A stretch of 64,000 nt of DNA, taken from Polyodon spathula (taxonomy: Eukaryota > Chordata > Actinopteri > Acipenseriformes > Polyodontidae). The number at the start of each line of letters is the position of its first letter. Within the stretch, counting starts at the first letter, position 1. The translations under genes were made by a program, and so were the position numbers. The notes under the pieces are model-generated. The model was not told where the DNA came from. It saw only the letters and a list, made by a program, of their open reading frames with translations, and searched no databases. Where the stretch lies: NCBI RefSeq assembly GCF_017654505.1, contig NC_054559.1:11124281-11188280 (forward strand), written 5' to 3'. Positions 49,601 through 60,299 of the stretch are shown here, piece after piece.

Positions 49601-52600
49601 GTGAGAAAAACGCTAATGTTAGGCGTGAATAATGCCACCAGGTGGCAAGGTTATGATCGTTAGAGTGTAGTATTCATTAGACTTAGTCAAGGTCTTTACA
49701 GGAGGGCTCCTTATCTCTTGTGCAAATACAGTGAACTGTATAATTATGTTGTCACTAAATGGAATACGATCAGGGCTTCCATGTAATAGTGTAGTAAACT
49801 GATTAGCTGTGGCTAAAAAAAGTTCTGGGTCACAGTGTATAACTGGCTTCAAATTTTAAAAAAATACATTTAGTATAGCAGTAAGACTTTCACTTCTCCC
49901 TTAACTCGCGTCACTGAAGAATTGTCTATTGCACAGCAGAAGGATCCTTTTATTGAGTGAGATGATCAGTCATTGGTTTAACGAAGTTTGCAATCCTTCC
50001 TAATTTTATAAATATTAGATGTGTATAATATCGTGATTTTGGATGTTTAGTTTGGTGAATTAAGTGATGCTGTCAAATATTTTAGTTTTGTTTTTTCCCC
50101 TTCATAATCTAGTAGACCTGTTCCAGTTTTTGGGGGCTTTCCATGATATGTGGTCGAGTACAGCACAGCTTAAACTAGAAAGATCAACTTGCCTCCAGCC
50201 ATTCCCTAGAACTACAAAATCCTCACCAGCTCACATGTTCCCTTCCATATTATTTCTCTAACCACCAGGGGGAAGTTGCTTTCCTCTTAACTGACTTAAA
50301 TCCTAGTGTGAGTAAGATCTGGAGACCTGATGTATTTTGAGTTTGAAGTTTGCTTTTTTAAAATTGGAAACGCAAATGTATGACTCGAAGGTCATTCTAA
50401 CTCAAGGGGACCAAATTTCTGTAGAGGTTGTTCCTCCATTTGTGGTTGACATATTAACCACTTGTGATGGAGAAAGGGGTTGGAAAAAGTCGTGGTGAGA
50501 ACATGTGAAGGTATTTAAAAAATCAAATCAGTTTTTTTTTTTTTTTTTTTAAGGCAATTTTGATGTTCTTTTGACCTGAATTTTTCTCCATGTGGGGTTA
50601 CCTATATAAATAACATTTATAAATTGATGCTTCTTTCAAGGGCTATAAATAATTATTGGTGTAAATTGCTAAGGGTTGAGCCCTTCTCCTGCACTGACAC
50701 TATTAGGATAGTAGATAGTCGGTGACTGCGTGAATGAGGTTTAATGAACGGACTGCTAAAATGTTTCTTGTTGGTTCCTCTCCTCAGCCACACACCGGCT
50801 CTTGTTCATCCTGCCCTGTGTGGCTCTCATTCTCATCTGTCTGGGAGTCATCACCTTCTCAGCCTTACGACCCAACAATGCGAGAATGAAGCACATGGTG
50901 GAGGTAAGTACAGTTCTCATGCATTTTTCTGCTTTTAAAAAAAGCATTTTAAAACATGCAAAAAGTGTTTCTGAGGAAGTTTCACTACCTCGATACAAAC
51001 ATTCACAAAAGAGTGTTATACAAGTAAGTGCACTCCAACCTACTTCCTAAACCAGGAGCAGAAGGGCCCATATGGACTGTAGGCCCCTGAACTAAAAGGA
51101 CATCTCCTCTAGAATCCACAAGGGGGAGCCTAAGAGTTTTATAAAAGCCATTCACACAGGAGCCTGTGCTTTAACTTTATTAATTAACAATTGGGTATGT
51201 CTGTCAGCAGTGATCTTGAACCCCAGGGACCCCTCACTGCAGTGGTGTAGTGCTTTAATGTTCATTATAGAAATATATGCCCTGTTTTATCATGCTTTGG
51301 TGCAGCGTACAGCACTGTATGAATTGTCAATGCTGGCACTGCTCATCAGAAAAGGTGTTATGTAAAAGGTGAAAAAAGATTGAAAATGTATGTGGAAGGG
51401 TAGAGAAGATAAGTCACCCCAATTCTGCCTCAAGCATGCATTCTACTACCTGTCTTTGTGGACCAGGATGTTTGTGGTAATGAAGGTGACCTTGCAAGTC
51501 TTTAGTACACTTGCACTAATGGTAATGTCTGCTCATAGTGCTACTGGGGTATCAAAGTTAAAACACTGCTATTATAATGAGATCCAAATGGTTCTTTTAG
51601 GGAGCACTAGTCACATGATGTGACAGATCCATGAGGATTTGATTTACAAAATTTAAAAATTTAATTAAAATGGGAGGGAGTGGTACAGGATCTAATGAAA
51701 GGTATAATGTATTTCATGTTGTATTCACATCCATTTTTGCTAGTAAAACATTAATGATTTACATCTGCATCATTGAGGGCACCTCCAGGCAGATTGAGGC
51801 CCTGATTTGGGGCACATTTCGTGGCATCTCCATAGCAACAGACCTTTCAATTTTGGTACAGCAGTTGGCCTGTGTATGTAAAAAAGCAATGAAAAGATGA
51901 TTTAACTAATCGGGTGTCCAGCTTTGGTTGATTTCCTGCTTCTCTGAAACATTGATTTCTAGAAGACTTTTCCGGGCCTAATCTCTTTGTATCGGTCCCC
52001 AGGGTGTTTTGACAGAACAGTAGAGAAGGCGCGAGTCATGTACTGAGCCCCGATAGAGCTGTCTTCCTGTTTGGCTCTTTAGAAAGGGCTTTTAAAAAAA
52101 CAGTAATCTTCTAACTTGCCACCCTCCCCTAAGATAAACTGGGATTATGACTATAGCCTGTAATCCTAAAAATGCCAAGACAACAATTGAGTTTTTAATA
52201 TAGCTTCTTTTAAACCATCAAGTGACCAGTAGGGTATGCACCAACGCCACCTGCTGAACATTTAACACATTGCAGTTCAGAATCTAGGATAGTGGTAAAT
52301 ACTACAGCCAATGTATGGTCTGTTTTCAGTTCTGCCCACACTGTAACTGATACTGTCTGTCATCTGACTGACTTTGTGCAGAGAGTAGATATCAGGATCT
52401 TTTATAGACTGATATTGTTTTGTTCTATTTATTTTTGTGCTCAAGTCTTTTTTATTGTGTTTTTAGGTTGCAAATTTTGACTTCTCCCTGGACAAATCTG
52501 CCGAGGTGACCCGGGATTCTGAGCTGAGATCTCGCAACTTCTGCTGTTTTAACTGCTCCCAGTCCCCCATCCACAAAGAACAGGACCCAGGGCAGGATGA

Positions 52601-52658
52601 TGAGGGGTTCCCACTTCTACAGAGTGCAGACAGGCCTGTCCAGACATACCTGGTTTAA
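46687..52658 (+). CDS. tmem130: TMEM130-like type I membrane protein with PKD domain (PMEL/GPNMB-related), 341 aa
   Basis: Seven exons join in phase: 46687-46786, 48148-48319, 48564-48721, 48863-48947, 49057-49259, 50788-50903 and 52467-52658 (TAA stop). The protein opens with a signal peptide (hydrophobic core at residues 3-16), has a PKD domain whose signature WDLGDG is at 86-91 after [12 protein letters not shown], a second extracellular segment with SPPMTLCW and KYCLSV, one transmembrane helix at about 244-266 ([20 protein letters not shown]) and a cytoplasmic tail with a FCCFNC cluster and a PLLQ motif. At least five N-glycosylation sequons are present. Human TMEM130 shares [23 protein letters not shown] and MVE around the same exon borders, and also lies head to head with TRRAP. 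Human is about 435 residues; the roughly 95 missing residues fall between signal peptide and PKD domain. PMEL and GPNMB are related alternatives, but neighbours favour TMEM130. The molecular function is not known. Confidence 0.85.
46787..48147 (+). other. tmem130: TMEM130 intron 1 (1.4 kb)
   Basis: I searched both strands by eye for the missing N-terminal extracellular exon and found no open, splice-bounded segment resembling the family. An open frame at 47146-47337 has no acceptor or donor context and no similarity I recognise. The sequence is otherwise AT-rich and unremarkable. Confidence 0.5.
49303..49366. repeat. Dispersed palindromic repeat, copy 3 (partial)
   Basis: ACACAGTAAAACCAG followed by GGCTGGAACAGCTATGCAGGG and a GGAATTTCC-like end matches the right half of the copies at 32238 and 44151. 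Confidence 0.5.
49635..49646. promoter_or_regulatory. CTCF-like core motif
   Basis: CCACCAGGTGGC fits the vertebrate CTCF core (CCASYAGRKGGC) at all positions and is palindromic, so orientation is ambiguous. A 12-mer alone is weak evidence. Confidence 0.3.
50904..52466 (+). other. tmem130: TMEM130 intron 6 (1.6 kb)
   Basis: No repeat family recognised. A near-match to the CTCF core lies at 52246-52257 (minus strand). Open frames here lack splice context. Confidence 0.5.
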
Positions 52659-54135
52659 CCAGACAGACCCTGGTTCTATTTCACCTTCACAGTACCAGTA
52701 TAATCTGCTACTATTGCCTCATAATGCTGTGGGGGACAGAGAGCAGCAACTAAAATTGGCAAGAATATTGAAGCCTACAGTATAAGTAGCCTTGAGTTTA
52801 ATCCTGTGTGTAATGCATATTGTCTTGAATATATAACTTTGTGGAGAGCCTTCAAACCAATGCTGTTACTATTGAAGTAAGAACATTTCATTCTGCAAAG
52901 CCATAATTACTCAGTTGCCTCGTTTCCGTCCATTTAGTGTAGTGCCTTAGATTGAATGCAACTCCTGTTGAAGCTACATTATCTTAGTGACTGTGCCCTG
53001 CAACCTTTAGCACTTTAGCGCCTTTACCCAGAGAATGTGATCTATTGACTACTATGCACTGTTCTGAGATCAGTTATATTTATTTGCACAACAGACCACC
53101 AACTTCGATTTTTAAAAATATAACACTGATACACTGCATAAAGAATTGCCTGTTTTCTTGTGAGTGGTTCACAGGTTGTAGTCAAATGTTAGTGGCTAGA
53201 AAACTAATTAAACTTTGAGCACTGACACATGAAGGGCTGTCTGCTCAGTTTCAACAAGCATGTACAGTGAAAAAAGAAGAGCTTTAACTGGTACGCTTTG
53301 AACTTTGCCAGCTCATACCTCAGGCATGCTGCTTCAAAGAACCATTGTCTTGTTTTCCATTGGTTCTGTACTGGTGTCTGTTCGTTTTTTTATTGTGTGC
53401 TTGATTTATGAATAATTTATGCTTTGGATCGCATTGTGGGTGAAATCAGCTACCTCACTCTGAAGTGATGGAATGCGATAACAAGCCTGCAAACCTCATC
53501 TATGAAAACATGTCTAATTTAAAAAACACACATGAAATTCTAGAGACATTTCATCTGCACTCATTTAAAACCTAAAACAATTTATCCCACAGGTAGCCTC
53601 CTGTGTCAGGTAGCCTGCTGTGCCTTGTTTGAATACAATTACTGCGCTAAATCCTTCTGCTTGAAGTTAATATATATTATGTTGCTTCTTTACTATGTGC
53701 CTTATGCTGTTTCCAATGTTAAGCCATTTCTAGTATTTTCCTAGAAAGCTCTGAACCCTAGTATCTGGAATGTGATAATAGCCAGCAAGGTAAAAAAAAA
53801 GCTTTTGTGGCTCTGACAGGGATATAAAGAAGGTAGCTCGTTGAAGTATTCTGTATACTGTGTTTCCAGTGCTGTTTGTTAGTGTGTGTTTTTGTTGTTC
53901 ATTGAGTTTATTTTCTGTTATCCAAAGAAGTAAACAACACCAATATTGTTATAATGCCCATAAAAAAAGCACATGTTGGCTAAGAGGTACTGTTGTAGTG
54001 TAACTGCTTTACATGTTCTATCTGTTTTTCTGATGTTATTTGTTGATGCACCTTTTCTGTGAATATTTAAAAGAAAAAAAAATGATTTGAGCTTGTTTTC
54101 AGTATGAAAAATAAACACAGCACCATTCTTTGAGT
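52659..54135 (+). other. tmem130: TMEM130 3' untranslated region
   Basis: About 1.45 kb of AT-rich sequence without coding potential runs from the TAA to the first strong polyadenylation signal. The right limit is set by the signal at 54110 plus the usual 10-25 nt. Confidence 0.6.
54110..54115 (+). terminator. tmem130: Polyadenylation signal AATAAA for TMEM130
   Basis: Canonical hexamer followed by CACAGCACCATTCTTTGAG, with a downstream T/G-rich stretch (TTCTTTGTTTTGATTTTG) about 50 bases on. It is the first convincing signal after the stop codon. Confidence 0.65.
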
Positions 54136-54964
54136 CAAGGGATTGCATTATATTCAATCAAATTCTTTGTTTTGATTTTGAGACTATGCCTAATTGTGTG
54201 GTGGTTTTATAATGCAGACTGCAGTTCACTATCGCCTAAGGTAAGCATCATGTGCCCAGATTCTAATCTAGTACTACCAAGAAGAAAGGCTGGTGTATGT
54301 ACTGTCTGTGCTTCCTAACCAGATTATTAAGCATTCAGAATATCAAGATGCTTCGGGCTAGTTCTACTGTGAAAGCTAATCCATCAAGTCACTGCTGGAG
54401 ATCACATGGCAGGTGACTGCAATAGGGGTTTAGTTTCTTCCCATAAAGGTGATGTCCAAAGTAGGATTAACCTCACTGGGGAGCCCTGTGGTGTGCAGCT
54501 GTGACTGTCTGAAAGTGTAAAATTGATTGCCCTTCTCCTTTCTTGAACTTTGCATAAAATCATAAAAATACTTTCACACAATCATTTCAAAACGGGAGAG
54601 AGGTTGGAGCATCATCTGCTTTCTGTCTTCCTCCGCACATATTCAGCGGGTTTTACCCAAAAAACAAATAATTTGAAAATAATGTACAGAAGTGCATTAG
54701 AACTCGTTGAAAAGGGTAAGTGAATGTTAGCTGGACTCGTTTAACCTGAGCGGGCCACATTTGGCAGTTTAGATTCAGTCCCCTAGTTGCCTGCCACACA
54801 TGCCCTCCCATTGAGAGGACACCCAGCTGTCTGCTATAGAAAGGCTGATTTGAAATATTGTGCTGTTATTTACTGTACCTCAGTGTTCCTATAAGAGAGC
54901 CCTGGTCCCTACAGTGGGACCAGCATTCTACCCACACATTCTGCATGCTGTACAGACTTTATAC

Positions 54965-55109
54965 CAGGGGTAGCCAAAGTTCCACTCCTGGTTTTTGTTC
55001 CAACCTTGTTCTAAATTGTTTAATTGGACCCCACCTCCATAGTTAATTCTCATTTTACTTGTGAAACCAGTAGTGGAATGGCCTCCAGGACTGTGATTTA
55101 ACACCCCTG
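54965..55109. mobile_element. hAT-type MITE, 145 bp, with 8-bp target duplication (7/8 match)
   Basis: The tips are CAGGGGTAGCCAAAGTTC and, in reverse complement, CAGGGGTGTTAAATCACAG. The flanks are CTTTATAC (54957-54964) and CCTTATAC (55110-55117). CAGGGGT tips with an 8-bp duplication are characteristic of hAT elements. The interior GTTTTTGTTCCAACC is a motif I recognise from common fish MITEs. Confidence 0.8.
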
Positions 55110-55701
55110 CCTTATACAGTTACAGTGTCATGTAACACCAAATTGAAACTATCATACTTGAAATAGCAGTGTCTACTTAATCAAGAAGTGTACACGAGCA
55201 AACTAATGAAGTCAGCCTGTTCCAGCTTAGACTGGGGATAACAACACCTAAGCATACATTTATGTAAAAATTGTACTGTTTAAAAAAAAAAAAAAGTGGT
55301 GTGCTTGTGGGTTCTTTTCTGTGGGGCAGCCAGGATTAATTGCTAATTAATCATTTTTTTGGAGAGTATATTAATTATGCATTTCTCTTCTTCCCAGTGG
55401 CTTGATTTGGGGATTTTGAAGCAGTTTTAAACCAGGAATTGAATGATTGATGTATGGAAATATTAAAGCAGTTGAGCCACAGAGGGCCATTTCTCCAGGA
55501 GGTATTTCAATTCATGTATCCCTCTTCTACTTACTGAGTGACTGTTGGATTAGGCTGTGGGTGTATATTCAAGCCATGTTTTTAAATCATTATGCAAAAC
55601 CTTGGAGATATGGAAACTCATTTGTATTCAATATGTCATAATGCTCTCTAACAGTCACAGAGGTACTGTATACAAAATTATAATTTTTGTTTTTATAATT
55701 G

Positions 55702-55713
55702 CCAGCAGATGGC
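55702..55713 (+). promoter_or_regulatory. CTCF-like core motif downstream of TMEM130
   Basis: CCAGCAGATGGC followed by ACTATA fits the CTCF core and its 3' extension. Confidence 0.35.
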
Positions 55714-57655
55714 ACTATATAGAAGTTCCAGTAGAAAAATGTGTTACATTTCATCATAATATGGGAAGCTGCCAGTCAGTTTTGGCTAGTTGTCTAGTGT
55801 GTTGTTCACTTTGACTTTTTCATATTTGACATACTGTACATCAAGGAGACAGAATGAGGTACAAAAGCTGCCAAAATAAAATGATGATGACCAGCATTTT
55901 CAAGTATACTGCACCCCAGTGGGCCCCAGACAATGTGTCTGCTATTGTGAGGTGTGCTTTTCAGTGATCTTAATGATGTGGGTAGGAACCAGGACATAGA
56001 AGCTGATATCTGATCTAGCAGTACAGAGCTTCCTAATGAAGACAGAGTGCATGAATAAGAGATGAGGCTGCAACAATCACTGTGCTGGGCTGAGGAGCAG
56101 TGCAGAAGAGAATGCTGTTTGAGACTGGGGATTACTTCTTAAATATCAGTTCTCAAGTTGGAACCATTACAGACACAGAAGTCCTGTATCAGAGATGTAA
56201 TTTAGCAATGACAGTTATGACTGCCTCTGTCTGACACCGGCAGAATCGCCAACCTCCACGAGACCTTGAAAAACGTGCTGCAGGTTTTGTTTTGTGAATG
56301 AATATTGTTTTGTCTTTTTTTGTTTAAAAGTGAGCATTTTTTATTTTTATAAATTCGGCAGAGGTACTAATTTCATTTGTGTTTACTAAAATCATAAAAA
56401 AACAAGTATGTTTGAGTACAAAACTACATGTACCATAGCTGGAAATAACTTTTATACACGTTGCCCTCAAATAATAATAATATGCATTATTATTATTATG
56501 ATGTAAAATATTATGCAGTCTTTGCCCTTGTGCAAAATCTTTTTACAGTAGATGTTATTTAATGTTAACTCCTATCATACAGTGTCAAAACATTTACTTT
56601 CTTTTTTGCTCTTCTATACTCTGTGCTTTTTTCAAGCTGATTCACCCCTGTGACCCAAACCATTACTACTGTCGCGTTTACATTCTCTCTCTTGCGAATT
56701 GTGGAAAGCGATGCAGGGTTCATTGTCTTCTCTCAGAGGACTAGCAGCAGCTTCCATATTTCATACAGTTTGAGAAGAGTAAACAAGGGACCTGTTACAT
56801 GTATCCAAAAAATTGCTTTATATTATCAGATAATAAAGAATACAGATTTAAAAAGCAAAACATGTCGTTCAATCAATATTACTTTCAGATATGTACTGGT
56901 ATTCAGCAGTCAATAAAATAACTGCACAAATAATTTGTGTTAAGTTTTGTAAAGCTCCCGTTTCTGGTGAGGCTGACTAATTCAGGAATTATTAGCGCTA
57001 TTAACTGCAGAACCTGCAAATGCATCTGGCCCGGAGACTCTTCTTGCACATCAGTAAACATTCCATGTTCCCCTAATAACATGATTTCCTACTAAATTAT
57101 GTAATCAATAATGAAATCATACGTTTAATCAGTTAATATATATATGAATAAACCTAATAAATCATAGAAATATATATATATATATATATCATATATATAT
57201 TATATATATATATTGTCAGCACTTTTGAAATTATAATGTTAACATGTGGTTGTTAATGATAAATGCAAGTTCAGCTTTTAATTTATTATAAATGTCTGGA
57301 TTGCAAATTATAATTATTACTGGTGGCTAGTTACTATATGCAGTTATTAGATTACATTCAATTCCATTTATATTTCTTTATAGCATTACTGTCTTATTTT
57401 CTTCTTCTTGCAAAGCCCTGGTATTGCGCCCATATCCCAGTTCTTCCAAACAATTCATCACAGACACTATATTTTCGCTATGGCAACATGACTCAAGGTT
57501 GTGTGAGCTTCTCAATAGCATTTGTGAACTTTCAAAAGAAAACTATTTCAAAAGAAACCTATTTCAAAAGAACGACGTTCTATTTACCAGGAGTCTGACG
57601 CATGTTTACAAGGGCTGCTAGGTAAAATAACAAAGGTATCATTAATTTTTTGATA

Positions 57656-58355
57656 GATATATATATATATATATATATAGTGACGAATTCTTGCTTCTGG
57701 TTGCACTCTGACTGTATAGTATAGTCTTCCACACACACTACCAGGTGTGTTCAAATAACAAACACTGACAACAGTGTTACAGTTACCCTCCATGGGTTAT
57801 ATTTATTTTAGACAAACAAAATCAAATAAACAAACAAAGCCTAACCCTTTCTTGGGTCCTAGAATAAACAGGACCAGGCTAATTCTGCTTACCCTGAAAC
57901 AAACATTCCATTCCACTTTAAAGTCCTCTGTTACCTCAGTGTTTGGTCTCTTCTCTTTGTTCTCCCCTCTTCCTACCATCTCAACTTTACCAGCTTTAAC
58001 TGCTAGATAAATTAAACAATTAAGACCAATTGATGATCACTCCTGACATAGGTATGCTCCCCAGGGTCTTAAAGCCTTCAATAGCCTTTCTAACATAATA
58101 CCTTATTTTCAACAAAACATAACATAAATCCAAGTCTGTGATTTAACCTAATACATCAATTCAGTGGGAACCCATTTACATTAATTTATTAACTATAATT
58201 TTGCTTTTAAACACATTACATTATTTCACAGTTTGTTTACTACCCAGTTGGTTTATGTTGTCTTCACATTTTATTATTTTAGTTTTCTTTGAAACCATCA
58301 CCACAACTTTTATCCAGATGGAGTGTGCATTCTTTTGCTCTGGAACATACACTCC

Positions 58356-58426
<71 letters not shown>

Positions 58427-58443
58427 TATATATAGATATAGAT
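57656..58443. repeat. Segment of about 680 bp framed by (TA)n arrays
   Basis: (TA)n at about 57657-57680 and at 58363-58443 enclose non-coding sequence. The inner edges read TATATAGTGACGAATTC on the left and, in reverse complement, TATATAGTGATGGAGTG on the right, a short imperfect inverted repeat. This could be an element inserted into a TA array, or chance. Confidence 0.4.
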
Positions 58444-58713
58444 ATATACTGGAAAAAGCAATGCCACTACAGTGAAATTAATATTATAAAGAAAAAATGA
58501 CTAATTAATTAAGAATGCACAATTAAGTATGGACAAGAATAGATATCCATTAATGTCTTTGTAAACAGAATAATCCCTTATAACAGTTTACTGCAGTATT
58601 TTTTTTACCGCATTTCTGCACTTTTGCTATGATTCATACTATGCATTTGCCATAGTTTACCCTGGTTTGCCTGATTTTTAATATGCTTTACCATACCTCT
58701 CTATGTTTTACAA

Positions 58714-58836
58714 TGCTTACCCATGCTTTACCACGTCTTCGCTGTGCTGTACTATGCTTACCTATGCTTTACCATGCCTTTGCTGTGCTGTACTATGCTT
58801 ACTTATGCTTTACAATGCCTTCGCTGTGCTTTATTA
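58714..58836. repeat. Tandem repeat, 3 copies of a 41-bp unit
   Basis: Units start at 58714, 58755 and 58796 with TGCTTACCTATGCTTTACCA-like sequence and differ by a few bases each. Degenerate half-units (ATGCTTTACCAT) extend to about 58680 on the left. Confidence 0.85.
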
Positions 58837-59670
58837 CACTTTATGTTTTTGCTATGGGATACGTTTATAAGGGATTGTTGTACAAGATCTCAGCTGTTTA
58901 CAATCTGCTAAGTAAATGATTAAACCAGGATTTTTAATTTTTATTTATTTTTTTGTCAGTTAGCTCAGGAGACAAAAATCTTTCATTAAGTGCAAAAGCC
59001 AGAGAAGGTGAGTGTCTGCTGTTCTGTTACTAATGAACACATTTATTGTGTAGTTTCTATGAATCTGTCAATATATAATATATTTTTGATTATTTACTAC
59101 CAATTTGTAGGATGATAGTACTGGGGTAGTAGACTTGTCCATGTAAATAAGACAGTGTTAAGTGCAGGAGTAGCTAGGGGCTGTAGTCAATTATACCGTA
59201 TATGCCTCAGCTACACTCATCTCAGATTCATAGCTTTAATAGTTTACAAGCTTTAGATCACAGCAATAGTTGACATGCTGAGACGAGATTTTGAAACCTT
59301 ATTATTGGGACCCCTCGCCACTTCACTTTCATTCCATTGAAGTTCATTTTGCATTCTTTATATTGCAGTGGCCGCATCTGAGGCAGCAAACTGTCTTCTT
59401 CATCAAAGAGTCACTCGCTTCCTTTCTAGTATGAAATTCATCAAAGAGAGATGAGAAAGGCAGGAAATGGAGGAACATTCTGCAGTATGAGCTACCTTAA
59501 GAACTAACATGTCCACGACATGACCTGAAACATGTTCCTAAATCATTCTGATTTTCACATAACATCTAAAGTCTTGAGTTTCAGGCCTGAGTTTGATTCC
59601 TGCTTCTTTTAACAGACCTGTTTGTTGATTAATTAAGTGACTAGTAGACCACTTTTTACTGAATGGATTA

Positions 59671-60244
59671 CACTGTGTAACAAATTTTTTTTTTTTTTTT
59701 TTGTTCCTGGGTAGTAAGTGTTATTTCCTAATTGCTTATGCCTCAAAAGTATAGAAAATGGCTGTTATTCCCCACAAACTTTGCTTTTGTGACCAGGACA
59801 GTGATATTTTTAAATATCACTATTTCCAATGAGAAAACAGGAGCTTTTGTGTCTTTTTGTTCACATAAAGTCAGAAAAAAAACAACATATGAATCCAAAT
59901 TAACATGTATTTATACTAAAGTAATACAAAAATGACTACAAAAGATTTAGAAGTGAGTAGTTTTTCATAAATTTACAGTATAATTGCAAATCTCAAAACT
60001 ACTCACTTCTAAATCTTTTGTAGTCATTTTTGTATTACTTTAGTATAAATACATGTTAATTTGGATTCATATGTTGTTTTTTTCTGACCTTATGTGAACG
60101 AAAAGACACATATTTTGAAATATCACTGCCCTGGTCACAAAAGCAAAGTTTGTGAGGAATAATAGCCATTTTCTATACTTTTGAGGCATAAGCAATTAGG
60201 AAATAACACTTACTACCCAGGAACAAAAATTGTGTTACATAGTG
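59671..60244. mobile_element. 574-bp foldback MITE with TTA target duplications
   Basis: Two arms of about 250-290 bp, 59671-59964 and 59997-60244, are near-perfect reverse complements around a 32-nt loop. The tips are CACTGTGTAACA and TGTTACATAGTG, flanked by TTA on both sides (59668-59670 and 60245-60247). A three-base TTA/TAA-type duplication suggests a PIF/Harbinger relative, but without a transposase that is inference. A left-arm T-run (about 18 T) and a few gaps are the main differences between arms. Confidence 0.85.
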
Positions 60245-60299
60245 TTATAGGTGAGATTTGGGAGGAACGTGGACCCACCACCAGCTTTGAGATCTCTAG

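Larger units (their letters stand above)
49260..50787 (+). other. tmem130: TMEM130 intron 5 (1.5 kb)
   Basis: Contains a partial copy of the dispersed palindromic repeat at 49303-49366, two CTCF-like motifs (49635-49646 and 50262-50273) and a T-run near 50530-50550. No coding potential that I can support. Confidence 0.6.
54136..59660. other. Intergenic region, no gene seen
   Basis: AT-rich sequence with a 145-bp hAT MITE (54965-55109), short AT palindromes around 57170-57213, a segment framed by (TA)n tracts (57656-58443) and a 41-bp tandem repeat (58714-58836). Open frames are short and lack splice or homology support. Confidence 0.6.

Noticed and set aside
46687..52658. Naming the plus-strand gene PMEL or GPNMB
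   Set aside because: It has the family PKD domain, but lacks the repeat domain of PMEL, has the SPPMTLCW segment and tail closer to TMEM130, and is head to head with TRRAP as TMEM130 is in mammals.
58680..58860. Regularly spaced repeat as a CRISPR-like array
   Set aside because: Vertebrate DNA, head-to-tail units without spacers; it is a minisatellite.
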